DNA of 64,000 nucleotides from assembly GCA_002426795.1 (NCBI GenBank), contig DINQ01000004.1:146432-210431 (forward strand). Direction: 5' to 3'. The notes under the pieces are model-generated. The model ran no database searches. It saw nothing but the letters and a program-made list of their open reading frames with translations, and was not told the DNA's origin. This DNA comes from Bacteroidales bacterium UBA5536. GTDB taxonomy: Bacteria; Bacteroidota; Bacteroidia; Bacteroidales; F082. Within the stretch, counting starts at the first letter, position 1; each line of letters starts with the position of its first letter. A program made the translations under genes and the position numbers. Shown piece after piece: positions 36,496 to 46,121 of this stretch.

Positions 36496-38397
36496 TTAAT
36501 AGGCGCGCTCGTCGCGGCCCTCAATAAAGTTGATGAAGGACTTGTTCACTACCTTGTTTCCGCCTGGGGTTGGGTAATCACCTGTGAAATACCAGTCGCC
36601 AGTATGGTTCGGAATGGCTGCATGCAGGTTTTCGATGCTCTGGTAAATCACGCTCACCTTTGCTTTTACACCAGGACTGGTTACCATTTGCGCGATCTTG
36701 GCTGAAATTTGTTGTGGACTAAACGGCGCATATATTTCCTTCACATAATTCACGATTTCCTCTTTGGGAAGCTTCTCCTGGGCCTTGCACTTTTTGTAAA
36801 CGGCATTAATCACATGTTCCTGATGTGTTTCCCGCAGTAATTCAATCACAGCCCTAAACGCAATGAAATCACTCAGCTTCGCCATGTCGATCCCATAACA
36901 ATCGGGAAAACGGATTTGGGGGGCAGAAGAAACAATGACAATGTGTTTGGGTCCAAGCCGATCAAGAATCCGAATAATGCTGTTTCGTAAGGTTGTTCCA
37001 CGAACAATCGAATCATCCAACATCACAAGCGTATCAACATCTTTTCGAACAACACCATAAGTCACATCATATATGTGTGTTACCAGATCATCGCGCTGGT
37101 TATCCTGGGTGATAAAGGTGCGCAATTTCATGTCTTTGACCGCTATCTCCTCGATGCGTAATTTTATTCCAAAGATTTCATCCAGTTGTTCGCGTGTAAG
37201 TTCAGGACCTGCTGCAAGTATCTTTTCTTTTTTCACAGTCTGACAATGCTCATCGAGTGCCTGAGCCAATCCCCTGAATGCAGCAGAAGCAGTATTTGGA
37301 ATATAGGAAAATACCGTATCTTTTAGGTTATATTCTATTTCCTGCAGCACCATGGGTAGCATCAATTTTCCGAGTTTTTTGCGCTCCTGATAAATATCTG
37401 CATCTGTTCCGCGCGAAAAGTAAATTCGCTCAAAAGAACAAGCTTTTCGCGGCAGTGCATCCTTACATCTTACCTCTTTCCAGCTTCCATTCTTTTTAAT
37501 TATCAAAGCATGCCCAGGTTTAAGCTCATGAATTTGCTCTGAGGGCACATCAAAAGCTGTCTGAATGGGTGGACGCTCAGAAGTAGCTACCACAATCTCC
37601 TCATCTGCATAATAATATGCCGGTCTTATGCCGGCCGGATCTCTGAAAACAAATGCGTCACCATGACCAACCATGCCTGAGATTACAAAACCGCCATCCC
37701 AGTATTGTGAGCTTTCTTTCAGGATTGCCTGCACATCCATCTCTTCGGCAATACGGAAGGATATTTCTTTTTTGGACAAGCCGGATTGGCGATATTTCTG
37801 ATAGATTTTTTCATTTTCCTCATCCAAAAAATGGCCTATTTTTTCCAAAACTGTGACGGTATCCGATGTCTCCACAGGATACTGACCCAAATCAACCAAC
37901 TTATTGAAGAGTTCATCAACATTGGTCATATTAAAATTGCCTGCCAATACCAGGTTACGAGTCATCCAGTTGTTGGCCCGCACGAATGGATGCAGATTCA
38001 TCACGCTGTTTTGGCCATAAGTGCCATAGCGCAAGTGGCCCATAAACAACTCTCCTGTAAAATCCACATTAGCCTTGAGCCAGTTTATGTCTTTTAGTCG
38101 GTCAGGACGCTCTTCCTCTATCTCCCGGAGCTTGTCGTAAATCTCGTTGAAAATATCCTTGATTGGCGCAGTTGAATTGGATCTGATTCGACTGATATAT
38201 TTATTACCAGGTTTAAGATCCAATTTAATAGATGCAATGCCCGCTCCATCCTGTCCACGGTTGTGCTGCTTTTGCATCAAAAGATGTAGCTTTTGCAGTC
38301 CGTAAAAAGAGCTGCCGTATTTTGCCAGGTAAAATTCGAGGGGTTTTAAAAGTCGGATCAATGCAATCCCACATTCGTGTTTAACTTGATCGCTCAT
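36496..38397 (-). CDS. purF: Amidophosphoribosyltransferase (PurF), long form
   Basis: 633 residues, about 130 more than typical PurF. N-terminal glutamine amidotransferase with Cys9 in HECGIA, which would be exposed after removing a short propeptide; RGQDGAGIAS and MGHLRYGTYGQ are glutaminase motifs. The PRPP-binding loop is VMLDDSIVRGTTLRNS, followed by SSAPQIRFPDCYGIDM. It catalyses the first step of purine synthesis. Insertions lie in the middle domain. Long forms occur in Bacteroidota, some alongside a shorter paralogue elsewhere; which is the main enzyme cannot be told from this window. Confidence 0.88.
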   Translation of the reverse strand: MSDQVKHECGIALIRLLKPLEFYLAKYGSSFYGLQKLHLLMQKQHNRGQDGAGIASIKLDLKPGNKYISRIRSNSTAPIKDIFNEIYDKLREIEEERPDRLKDINWLKANVDFTGELFMGHLRYGTYGQNSVMNLHPFVRANNWMTRNLVLAGNFNMTNVDELFNKLVDLGQYPVETSDTVTVLEKIGHFLDEENEKIYQKYRQSGLSKKEISFRIAEEMDVQAILKESSQYWDGGFVISGMVGHGDAFVFRDPAGIRPAYYYADEEIVVATSERPPIQTAFDVPSEQIHELKPGHALIIKKNGSWKEVRCKDALPRKACSFERIYFSRGTDADIYQERKKLGKLMLPMVLQEIEYNLKDTVFSYIPNTASAAFRGLAQALDEHCQTVKKEKILAAGPELTREQLDEIFGIKLRIEEIAVKDMKLRTFITQDNQRDDLVTHIYDVTYGVVRKDVDTLVMLDDSIVRGTTLRNSIIRILDRLGPKHIVIVSSAPQIRFPDCYGIDMAKLSDFIAFRAVIELLRETHQEHVINAVYKKCKAQEKLPKEEIVNYVKEIYAPFSPQQISAKIAQMVTSPGVKAKVSVIYQSIENLHAAIPNHTGDWYFTGDYPTPGGNKVVNKSFINFIEGRDERAY

Positions 38398-38421
38398 GAG
38401 GCTAACGTTGGATTAAAATCA

Positions 38422-38429
38422 TAACTTTG
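38422..38429 (+). promoter_or_regulatory. -7 element of the GNAT gene
   Basis: TAACTTTG, exact TAnnTTTG, 33 bases before the ATG at 38463. The expected -33 TTG is not at standard distance. Confidence 0.4.
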
Positions 38430-38462
38430 TCCAATCAAGGTGCAAAACTAATCAAAAAACCA

Positions 38463-38915
38463 ATGGTATCTATTCGAAAAGCAAGCCTGTCAGATGTTGA
38501 AACAATCGCTCAATTTCAGGAAGCCATGGCACAAGAAACTGAAAACATGACCCTTCATCCTGTTACCATCCGCAGTGGCATACAGGCTATACTGGAAGAT
38601 CATGCAAAAGGACAGTATTTTCTGGCAACGGATGAAGCTGGAGCTTTGGGCAGTCTGCTTATTACTTACGAATGGAGCGACTGGCGAAACAGCACGGTTT
38701 TTTGGATCCAATCGGTTTATGTAAAGCCCGAAAACCGAAGAAAAGGGATTTACAAGATGCTTTACGAGCATGTTAAAGCACTTGCCTCGGGCCGGCCCGA
38801 TGTAGCTGGTATCAGATTGTATGTGGACCGCACCAACACAAACGCACAAAAAACCTATGCCAGTTTGGGTATGAATGGTGAGCATTACCAGGTTTTCGAA
38901 TGGATGAAATGCTAA
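38463..38915 (+). CDS. GNAT-family N-acetyltransferase
   Basis: About 150 residues from MVSIRKASLSD. Acetyl-CoA-binding motif A is seen as VKPENRRKGIYKMLYEHV (R/Q-x-x-G-x-G/A pattern, here RRKGIY), with a C-terminal YASLGMNGEHYQVFEW typical of the fold. Substrate unknown. The start avoids a TTG-initiated extension that would overlap the promoter. Confidence 0.85.
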   Translation: MVSIRKASLSDVETIAQFQEAMAQETENMTLHPVTIRSGIQAILEDHAKGQYFLATDEAGALGSLLITYEWSDWRNSTVFWIQSVYVKPENRRKGIYKMLYEHVKALASGRPDVAGIRLYVDRTNTNAQKTYASLGMNGEHYQVFEWMKC

Positions 38916-38942
38916 TTCCGCATTTAAAAAAGGCATTTTTCT

Positions 38943-38950
38943 TACATTTG
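38943..38950 (+). promoter_or_regulatory. -7 element of the YfcC-like transporter gene
   Basis: TACATTTG, exact match, 26 bases before the ATG; no good -33 TTG. Confidence 0.45.
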
Positions 38951-38976
38951 TTTCTTTTTCATCAAAAGCACACCGC

Positions 38977-40605
38977 ATGGCAGGCAGCAAACGTAAAGTC
39001 CCACACACTTATGTAATTGTATTTTTTATCATCCTGCTTGCTGCGGCATTAACCTGGTTCATTCCTCCTGGGAAATATGTAAAAGAGGAGGTCATAACCG
39101 ATCATGGGTCTGAAACTGTGATGCAGTTTTATTTTAAGGGCGATATGCCTGCTGAAATGCAACAGCAATTTCGTTCGCAACCCCAGAGCTGGCAGGTTTT
39201 CTCAGCCCTTTTTAAAGGTTTCGTGAAGCAGAGTAATATCATCATATTTATTCTAATGATTGGTGGCGCTTTCTGGATCATGAACCAAAGCAAAGCCATT
39301 GATGTTGGTATTTATGCGTTTTTGCGCTTTACCCGCAAAATAGGCCACAACCGACTCATCAGCGCTATTGGTGTCGATAACTTAATTATCGTGCTCGTGA
39401 TGCTGCTCTTTAGTAGTTTTGGAGCCATTTTTGGCATGAGCGAAGAAACCATTGCCTTCACCATTATCATTATTCCACTGGCTATCAGCATGGGCTACGA
39501 CTCCATTGTTGGGGTATGTATGGTTTATGTAGGCGCGCATTTGGGCTTTGCAGGTGCCGTGCTCAATCCTTTCACAATCGGAATCGCACAAGGACTTGCA
39601 GATATTCCACTTTTCTCCGGCATTGAATACCGCATTTTTAGTTGGGTCATGATCAATTCTGTGGGGCTGTTTTTTGTTTTACGTTATGCGGCAAAAATCA
39701 AAAAGAATCCCAAAGCTTCGCCCATGTACGAAGAGGATGCCTACTGGAGAGCCAGAGAAAACCAGGAAAGCAATGAAATTACCTACTATACACCACGCAT
39801 TGCATGGGTAGTGTATGGTGCCATTTTGGCCGCGCTTGTTGTGTTTTCTTTTGGATATCCTATCACAGAAATGAGTATTGGTAATGCTTCGTTTAGCTTT
39901 TATGTGATCCCTTTTGCTACTGTTCTCTTTGGGATCGTTGGTTTCATGAGCCTGCGCAAAACCGTTCACTACTTTATTTTACTCTTGCTTGGCTATACCA
40001 TCTTGTTCCTGATTGTTGGGGTGATGGGTTACGGGTGGTACGTGATGGAAATTGCCACCTTGTTTTTTGTCATGGGCATTGCCAGTGGACTGGCTATCAA
40101 TAAGTCGGCCGATGAAATCGCGAAGCTCTTTCTGGAAGGTGTTTCCGATATTTTATCTGCGGCTATCATCGTGGGGCTGGCTGGCGGCATCATTGTGATA
40201 CTGGATGATGGCGGAGTGATTGATTCGATTCTTTATGGCCTATCAAAATCGATGGTTAATTTTGGGCAAATTGCTTCGGTGAGTGTAATGTACATGATTC
40301 AGACCATCATCAACATTGTGATTCCATCCGGATCAGCAAAAGCTGCCATTACCATGCCTATTATGGCTCCGTTCAGCGATTTGATCGGTATTTCGCGGCA
40401 GGCAACAGTGATGGCTTTTCAGTTTGGCGATGGCTTCACCAATATGATTACTCCAACTTCAGGCATTCTGATTGCAGTTCTTGGCGTGGCCCGCATCCCC
40501 TATCAAAAATGGGTAAAATGGGTTTGGCCGCTTATCCTAAGTCTGATTATTCTTGGATTTCTGTTACTCATTCCAACCGTTACTATGTCACTCAACGGCT
40601 TTTGA
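38977..40605 (+). CDS. YfcC-family membrane permease
   Basis: 542 residues with about 12 hydrophobic helices. The N terminus KVPHTYVIVFFIILLAAALT, the FIPPGKY motif, EETIAF in the middle and SGSAKAAITMPIMAPFSDL match the YfcC/ArsB-like permease group, some members of which exchange basic amino acids. Substrate cannot be assigned from the sequence. Single gene with its own promoter; convergent with the MFS gene. Confidence 0.8.
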   Translation: MAGSKRKVPHTYVIVFFIILLAAALTWFIPPGKYVKEEVITDHGSETVMQFYFKGDMPAEMQQQFRSQPQSWQVFSALFKGFVKQSNIIIFILMIGGAFWIMNQSKAIDVGIYAFLRFTRKIGHNRLISAIGVDNLIIVLVMLLFSSFGAIFGMSEETIAFTIIIIPLAISMGYDSIVGVCMVYVGAHLGFAGAVLNPFTIGIAQGLADIPLFSGIEYRIFSWVMINSVGLFFVLRYAAKIKKNPKASPMYEEDAYWRARENQESNEITYYTPRIAWVVYGAILAALVVFSFGYPITEMSIGNASFSFYVIPFATVLFGIVGFMSLRKTVHYFILLLLGYTILFLIVGVMGYGWYVMEIATLFFVMGIASGLAINKSADEIAKLFLEGVSDILSAAIIVGLAGGIIVILDDGGVIDSILYGLSKSMVNFGQIASVSVMYMIQTIINIVIPSGSAKAAITMPIMAPFSDLIGISRQATVMAFQFGDGFTNMITPTSGILIAVLGVARIPYQKWVKWVWPLILSLIILGFLLLIPTVTMSLNGF

Positions 40606-40658
40606 TTCTGCTTGTTTACACAGAAAATTTTCTTTGATTTTTTATTGCCCTTTTAAGG

Positions 40659-41924
40659 CTACATCAACTCCCCTTCTGCCGAGCGCCCCAGAAAGATTTG
40701 TTGTTCTTTCTTGAGTCGTTCTTTTTTTACATAACGGCCATAAACCAAGGCAATAACCAAGGCGAGAATTCCTTCCAGAAAAACCGTTTTCTGTACCCCA
40801 ATTGCATGCGATATTGCACTGACAACCAAGCTTCCGACAGGCATCATGGTTGTCATCACCATAAAGTAAATACTGATGACCCGACCCCTAAAATGGTTCG
40901 GCACATGTAGCTGTACAATCGTATTGCTGATTGTTCTGATGGGCATCATACCAAATGCGCCCACAGCAACAAATACGAGGGCAAGCGGATAGAGAGATGT
41001 TTGCGAAAAGAGCATGAGTCCAACAGCGAAAACGGCCGTGTTGATCGCCAGAATCCTGTTCAGATCAGCACCTTGCTTCAATGATGCTAAGAATAAGGCG
41101 CTGATAAAAGCACCTAAACCGATTGTCCCATCAATGATTCCTAAAGTTGAGGCGGTTCCGTTAAAAACATCTTTGGCAAAAACAGGAGTCAGGGTTGTGA
41201 AAGGCAACACCAGCAGACTCATGATCCCAACAAAAATAATCACACTACTCACTATAGGCGTTTCTTTGATATACGTAAATGCCTCTGCAAATTCTCTTTT
41301 TAGGTTCTTGTCCTTCTTTGTATTGATGCTGATTTTGGGCAATTTCATCAACAGTAAAGACAGAATTACCGGAATGAAACTCACCGCATTCAGACCAAAG
41401 CAAACCTCATCGCTGTATTTCTCAAGAATAAATCCGGCTATGGCAGGCCCAATCAATTTCGACATATTGACCATCGAAGAGTTCAGTGCCAAGGCATTGG
41501 GAAGCATGTTTTTATCGAGCACCAAATCCCGGATCAAAGATTGTCGTGCAGGTACATCAAATCCATTGATCAATCCGAGCAGCATGCTTAAAACAATGAT
41601 AACCCACACTGCATATTGCTTGAAATAAATGATGGCAATGGTGAGCAAAACAGCTTGCAATAATGACAACAATTGCGTTGTCAGCAATACTTTGTAACGG
41701 TTGTATCTGTCGGCAATGATGCCGCCGTAAAGTGAAATCAGAGCTGTTGGGAAAAGTGTTGCGAAAACAGAAACACCCAGCATAAACTTCGATTGCGTGA
41801 TGGAATAAATCACCCAGCTGACCGCTGTTTTCTGCATCCACGTGCCAAGCAGCGAAATGGATTGTCCCATGAAAAACAAACTGAAATTTCGATTTCTGAA
41901 GGAATCAAAAGTCGTGAAACTCAT
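40659..41924 (-). CDS. MFS transporter (EntS/MFS_3-like)
   Basis: About 421 residues from MSFTTFDSFRNRNF. Twelve helices; SLLGTWMQKTAVSWVIY in helix 1 and YGGIIADRYNRYKVL in loop 2-3 are typical of the MFS_3 exporter group; PAIAGFILEKY follows. Substrate unknown, usually small molecules such as siderophores or drugs. The 24 extra N-terminal residues of the longest frame were omitted since the family starts at F-x-x-L/F-x-x-R-N-F. Confidence 0.85.
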   Translation of the reverse strand: MSFTTFDSFRNRNFSLFFMGQSISLLGTWMQKTAVSWVIYSITQSKFMLGVSVFATLFPTALISLYGGIIADRYNRYKVLLTTQLLSLLQAVLLTIAIIYFKQYAVWVIIVLSMLLGLINGFDVPARQSLIRDLVLDKNMLPNALALNSSMVNMSKLIGPAIAGFILEKYSDEVCFGLNAVSFIPVILSLLLMKLPKISINTKKDKNLKREFAEAFTYIKETPIVSSVIIFVGIMSLLVLPFTTLTPVFAKDVFNGTASTLGIIDGTIGLGAFISALFLASLKQGADLNRILAINTAVFAVGLMLFSQTSLYPLALVFVAVGAFGMMPIRTISNTIVQLHVPNHFRGRVISIYFMVMTTMMPVGSLVVSAISHAIGVQKTVFLEGILALVIALVYGRYVKKERLKKEQQIFLGRSAEGELM

Positions 41925-42001
41925 TTTTACAGCTTGCTTGTTTTGTGCTTTGCTAATTTGTCTGTTATTGGCCACACAATAAAATTGCTGGCCCAAACAG
42001 T

Positions 42002-42976
42002 CTATTTTTTGCGCGACACCACATACTCAACCAGTTGGTGTAAAGCAGTTAATGCAGGAGAATCAGGAAGACCTTCGAGCCGTGCGTGGGCACTTTTAAT
42101 GTATTTTTCCATCTGCTTTTCAGCATAGGCAATTCCACCAGCTTCCTCTACCCGTTTCATCAGCTTTTCCACACGTTCGGTCTCGCTCCCATGCCTTTTG
42201 ACAAGCCTGATAATTCTTCTTTTCTCGATGGCTCCTGCCTGGTTCAGCAGATAAATCAGCGGTAAAGTCATCTTTCTTTCCTTGATGTCAATTCCGCTAG
42301 GCTTTCCGGTTTTTCCTGACTTTTCATAGTCAAAAATATCATCCTTGATTTGAAAGGCGATGCCTACATCCGTGCCAAAGGCATGCATACGCTGAATCAA
42401 CTCATGATCAGCTCCCGCTGAGGCTGCGCCAACAGCGCAACAGGAAGCTATGAGTGATGCGGTTTTTTTTCGGATAATTTCAAAGTAAATCGATTCTTCA
42501 ATGTCCATCCGTCGGGCCTTTTCAATCTGCAAAAGCTCACCTTCGCTCATTTCGCGCACGGCATTCGACACGATTTTTAACAATTCAAAATCATTATTGT
42601 CAAGTGCCAACAGCATGCCCCGGGATAACAAATAATCTCCCACCAAAACGGCTATCTTGTTCTTCCACAAAGCATTAATGGAGAAAAATCCTCTTCGCTC
42701 GTTTGAGTCGTCAACCACATCATCATGTACAAGCGTGGCCGTATGCAGTAGTTCAATGAGTGTTGCTGCCCTATAAGTGGATTCCTCGATTTCACCGGCA
42801 ATACTAGCCGAAAGCAGCACAAACATGGGTCGCATTTGCTTGCCTTTTGAACGTACAATATAACGGGTAACCTGATCGAGCAGGGGAATCCGCGATCGCA
42901 TACTATTTTTGAAAACTTTTTCGAAATGATCGAGCTGGTCTTCTATCGGCTGCTTAATTTTATCAAGTTCTGCCAT
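42002..42976 (-). CDS. Polyprenyl diphosphate synthase
   Basis: About 324 residues from MAELDKIK. Trans-isoprenyl synthase adding isopentenyl diphosphate to an allylic primer, probably giving the C35-C45 side chain of menaquinone. Both Asp-rich motifs are seen (VHDDVVDDSNERRG and IKDDIFDYE), plus GKPSGIDIKERKMTLPLIYL. Chain length cannot be read with confidence. Normal length. Confidence 0.92.
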   Translation of the reverse strand: MAELDKIKQPIEDQLDHFEKVFKNSMRSRIPLLDQVTRYIVRSKGKQMRPMFVLLSASIAGEIEESTYRAATLIELLHTATLVHDDVVDDSNERRGFFSINALWKNKIAVLVGDYLLSRGMLLALDNNDFELLKIVSNAVREMSEGELLQIEKARRMDIEESIYFEIIRKKTASLIASCCAVGAASAGADHELIQRMHAFGTDVGIAFQIKDDIFDYEKSGKTGKPSGIDIKERKMTLPLIYLLNQAGAIEKRRIIRLVKRHGSETERVEKLMKRVEEAGGIAYAEKQMEKYIKSAHARLEGLPDSPALTALHQLVEYVVSRKK

Positions 42977-43015
42977 CCTGATGAGGTTATTTCTGCTTCG
43001 CAATCCCTAAGGCCG

Positions 43016-43023
43016 CAAAGGTA
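43016..43023 (-). promoter_or_regulatory. -7 element of the polyprenyl synthase gene
   Basis: Minus-strand TACCTTTG, exact TAnnTTTG, 39 bases before the ATG at 42976. No -33 TTG at the normal spacing. Confidence 0.45.
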
Positions 43024-43172
43024 ATGAATATTTGTCTCTCGCATTTCGTTCAAAAGAATGCAGGCTGGTTTTTACAAACTGATGCAATCTTCACCAAAAA
43101 ATATCATACAGCCAAAATCGCAATTCGGCATGTTTTTTGCTCATTTTCAATAAGAACCAAAACGTTCAAGCC

Positions 43173-43862
43173 ATGATCAGTTATAAAACCCAAAAGGCTG
43201 ATCTTGAAAACAAGAAAGGCCTGTTTTTCGAAATCGGTCTGGTGTTTAGCTTGTTAGCTATCTTTTTTGCCCTCCAAACCAAACGCCCCACCCGAGCACC
43301 TGAATTAAACTTCGACCGTAGTGAAATGAAGGTCATTCAGGAAGAAATCATCAACACATTTCAAACACCCCCGCCTCCGCCGCCATCCCATACCCCAATG
43401 CAGCAAATCACCATGCTGACCATCGTTAAAAACGATGCAGAAGACGCTTCAAGTATTGATATCCGGGCAGATGTGGACCAAAAAACGGTCATCCCCGAAT
43501 ACGTGCCGATCGAGCGGCCGCAAGAGGAAGAAGCGGTTCAGGAACAGGAAATATTTCTGGTGGTAGAAGAACAACCCTCATTTCCAGGAGGAGATGCAGC
43601 CCGTATGAAGTATTTTGCTGAAAACATCCACTATCCGGTTGAGGCCCGCGAAGCAGGAATCCAGGGAACTGTTTATGTTGGTTTTGTTGTTGAACCCGAT
43701 GGTTCAGTGTCTAACGTGAAAGTCCTCAGGGGAATTGGCGGCGGCTGCGACGAAGAAGCTTTGCGAGTGGTAAGCCAGATGCCCAAATGGAATCCCGGAA
43801 AACAACGCAATCAGCCTGTGAGGGTGCAGTTTACCCTGCCTGTCCGTTTTACGCTGATGTAA
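43173..43862 (+). CDS. TonB-family energy transducer
   Basis: About 229 residues from MISYKTQKAD. One N-terminal transmembrane helix (about 22-36), a proline run (PPPPPPSH, about 63-70), an acidic linker, and a TonB C-terminal domain (about 145-229) with PSFPGGDAARMKYFAENIHYP, GTVYVGFVVEPDGSVSNVKV and VRVQFTLPVRFTL. It would link proton-motive force to outer-membrane receptors, for example the TonB receptor at 26 kb. No exbB/exbD neighbours here. Confidence 0.92.
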   Translation: MISYKTQKADLENKKGLFFEIGLVFSLLAIFFALQTKRPTRAPELNFDRSEMKVIQEEIINTFQTPPPPPPSHTPMQQITMLTIVKNDAEDASSIDIRADVDQKTVIPEYVPIERPQEEEAVQEQEIFLVVEEQPSFPGGDAARMKYFAENIHYPVEAREAGIQGTVYVGFVVEPDGSVSNVKVLRGIGGGCDEEALRVVSQMPKWNPGKQRNQPVRVQFTLPVRFTLM

Positions 43863-43913
43863 AAGCATGATGATCTGGCAAGCTGATGCGTTTTTTTCGC
43901 ATCTTTGCAGGGT

Positions 43914-45755
43914 ATGAAAAGGCTTTTCAAACATCTGTTTGCCATCCTCCTTCCCGCGCTGACGTATTTGATCTTACTCAGGTGCGCAAATCCTGTTATG
44001 CCCAAAGGCGGCATCAAAGACATTATTCCGCCAGAAGTAGTTTCTTCTGTTCCCGAAAACTATTCGGTCAACTTCAAGGGAAATGCCATTCAGATTACGT
44101 TTGACGAGTTTGTGAAACTTGACAACATTCAAAAACAGGCGCTCATTTCTCCTCCTCCTGCAGGCAAACCCGAATTCAGGCTGAGGGGCAAGACACTGAT
44201 GGTGAAGTTTGATGAACCGCTTGATGATTCAACCACCTATAGTGTGTTTTTTGGCGATGCCATCGTCGATCTCACCGAAAGTAACCCCCTCAGCGGGTTC
44301 ACTTTCGTGTTTTCCACCGGGCCGGTACTCGACTCCATGTCAATTGCAGGAAATGTGCGCGATGCCTTTAACATGAAATATCCGGAAGAGGCTTTTGTGA
44401 TGTTATATATGCTGAACAACGACACTGTTCCTGTTGACTCGCTGCCATATCTGGTGAAGCCCTATTATGTTTCGCGAACCAACAAGGAGGGAAATTTTAA
44501 GCTCACGAACCTGAAAAACGAACCCTATAAGCTTTTCGCACTCACCGACATGAACAGCAATTTCTTGTATGATATGCCCGGTGAAAAAATTGCCTTTATC
44601 GACAGCCTGATTTTCCCAACCTATGTGAAGCCTACACGCAAAGACACCAGCAATTTGGCAAATGCTGATAGCCTTGGACTTTCCATTGAAGCTGACACCA
44701 CCTTGCTAAATCCAGTGAACGACACGCTGGCGCAGATGGAAGCCGACTCGCTGATTGTGGCTGAAAAAAAATCTGCCGACCCGGCACATGCCCTGCAATT
44801 GTTCATGTTCGAAGAACAGGATTCGATCCAGCGCCTGCTGCGTGCTGAAGCTGTGACTGAAGAATTATTACGTTTTGCGTTCCGTTATCCGGCTAAGGAT
44901 ATTTCAGTTGAGCCATTTGAGACACTTCCGGATAGCTTTAATCTGCTAAAGCTTTATAGTCCCCAGTTCGACACACTCTTCTGGTATCACAAAAAAATTG
45001 GTGCAGATAGTATTTTTGTCCGCATTGTTTACGATACATTGATCAATGATACACTAGGTATCCCTTTGAAGCCGCGCACAAATGTTGTAGCAGCAGCAAA
45101 AAAACGCAAAAAGGACGAAGAAGAAGCGCCTGTATACCTGAATTTGCGCAACAATGCACGCTCACGAAAGCTTGATCCGGAAAAATCCTTTACGTTCACT
45201 TTCGACGAGCCGATTGTGCGCTATCAAATGCGGGATTCTACACTATTTATCAACCAACAAGATACGTTGATAAATCAGTTAGGTTTTGTAAAAGCAGACA
45301 GCAACGGGTTCAAATACCGTTTGGATGCCCAGCTTGAACTGGGTGGCAACTATATGTTTATCTTTCCTGATTCAGTATTTTTTGGCTATAGCGGGCTTAC
45401 CAACGACACCACACAGGTAGCCTTCAAGGTTGGAACTGCTGAGGAGTATGGTAATTTGTACCTGGATATCATTCAGCAGGACACTGCCGCTAGGCTGATT
45501 GTGCAACTGATGGATCAGAAGGAGAATGTGTTGCAACAACGATTGGTTCAAGGATCTGAACTGCTTACTTACCAATATCTTCCAGCCGGAAAATACCGAC
45601 TAAAAGCGATTGCCGATGCCAATAAAAACGGGCGTTGGGATAGCGGTAACTACCTCAAAAACATACAACCTGAGCGGGTCTTCTATTTCGATAAAGAGAT
45701 GGAAATCAGGGCAAACTGGGACTTCGAAGAAAGTTGGGAAATCAAGACCAACTAA
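43914..45755 (+). CDS. Ig-like (SbsA/Big_5-type) domain lipoprotein
   Basis: About 613 residues from MKRLFKHLF. The N terminus ANPVMPKGGIKDIIPPEVVS and the Big_5-like region (NAIQITFDEFVKLDN, GKTLMVKFDEPLDDSTTYSV) match a common Bacteroidota lipoprotein family. The putative lipobox is LLRC (Cys24), unusual because Arg precedes Cys. The rest is beta-rich with a second Ig-like segment near 410-500 and an end domain with KAIADANKNGRWDSG. Function unknown. The stop overlaps the ArsR stop region by 4 bases. An upstream CATCTTTG box ends 7 bases before the ATG. Confidence 0.78.
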   Translation: MKRLFKHLFAILLPALTYLILLRCANPVMPKGGIKDIIPPEVVSSVPENYSVNFKGNAIQITFDEFVKLDNIQKQALISPPPAGKPEFRLRGKTLMVKFDEPLDDSTTYSVFFGDAIVDLTESNPLSGFTFVFSTGPVLDSMSIAGNVRDAFNMKYPEEAFVMLYMLNNDTVPVDSLPYLVKPYYVSRTNKEGNFKLTNLKNEPYKLFALTDMNSNFLYDMPGEKIAFIDSLIFPTYVKPTRKDTSNLANADSLGLSIEADTTLLNPVNDTLAQMEADSLIVAEKKSADPAHALQLFMFEEQDSIQRLLRAEAVTEELLRFAFRYPAKDISVEPFETLPDSFNLLKLYSPQFDTLFWYHKKIGADSIFVRIVYDTLINDTLGIPLKPRTNVVAAAKKRKKDEEEAPVYLNLRNNARSRKLDPEKSFTFTFDEPIVRYQMRDSTLFINQQDTLINQLGFVKADSNGFKYRLDAQLELGGNYMFIFPDSVFFGYSGLTNDTTQVAFKVGTAEEYGNLYLDIIQQDTAARLIVQLMDQKENVLQQRLVQGSELLTYQYLPAGKYRLKAIADANKNGRWDSGNYLKNIQPERVFYFDKEMEIRANWDFEESWEIKTN

Positions 45756-46060
45756 CAGTCCTTGCAATGGTCGATACAGTGAATGATATCTGACAAGGTG
45801 TTGTTGTGCAATGAATAAATGATTTTTTTTCCTTCACGGCGCGAATCCAAGACGCCCTTATTCTTCATGATATTGAGGTGGTGCGAGGCAGAAGCCTGTT
45901 CGATGTCGAGCCTGAGATAAATCTCGGTTACACTCATGCGCTTTTCTTCGGTCAACATTTCAATAATCGCAAGTCGAACCGGATGGGCAATGGCGCGCAA
46001 CCTGCTGGCAACTTTTTCCAGCTTGGCTATGCTCTGTTCGGTAATTTCTGTGGCTTGCAT
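45752..46060 (-). CDS. ArsR/SmtB-family winged-helix repressor
   Basis: About 102 residues from MQATEITEQ. Winged-helix core AHPVRLAIIEMLTEEKRMSV, recognition helix DIEQASASHHLNIMKNKGV and wing REGKKIIYSL. The C-terminal tail CIDHCKDC has three cysteines and a histidine, possibly a metal or redox site, at C95, H98, C99 and C102. No metal-transport gene is next to it: it faces a lipoprotein gene on one side (4-base convergent overlap) and adenine deaminase on the other. Confidence 0.9.
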   Translation of the reverse strand: MQATEITEQSIAKLEKVASRLRAIAHPVRLAIIEMLTEEKRMSVTEIYLRLDIEQASASHHLNIMKNKGVLDSRREGKKIIYSLHNNTLSDIIHCIDHCKDC

Positions 46061-46074
46061 AATGCTATTTTTTG

Positions 46075-46106
46075 CAAAAATAAGCAATACAGCATCGCAT
46101 ATACAA
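46075..46106 (-). promoter_or_regulatory. Promoter of the ArsR-type gene
   Basis: Minus-strand TTG (46106-46104), 21 bases, then TATTTTTG (46082-46075), an exact -7 match 15 bases before the ATG. Confidence 0.5.
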
Positions 46107-46107
46107 T

Positions 46108-46121
46108 CATATCTGCATATG
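46108..46121. promoter_or_regulatory. Candidate ArsR operator palindrome
   Basis: CATATCTGCATATG is an inverted repeat (CATAT/ATATG about a 4-base centre) abutting the -33 TTG of the ArsR promoter. Another CATAT lies 9 bases before it. Size and position suit autorepression, but it does not match the classic ArsR site. Confidence 0.3.

Noticed and set aside
40606..40658. Palindrome AGAAAATTTTCT as terminator between convergent genes
   Set aside because: Stem has only A/T-rich pairs and no loop; too weak to call.
41014..41628. 204-codon frame on the plus strand opposite the MFS transporter
   Set aside because: Antisense shadow of a clear transporter gene; hydrophobic pattern mirrors the helices.
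45752..45755. Four-base overlap of two stop regions
   Set aside because: Convergent genes in this compact genome often overlap slightly; no sign of a frameshift.
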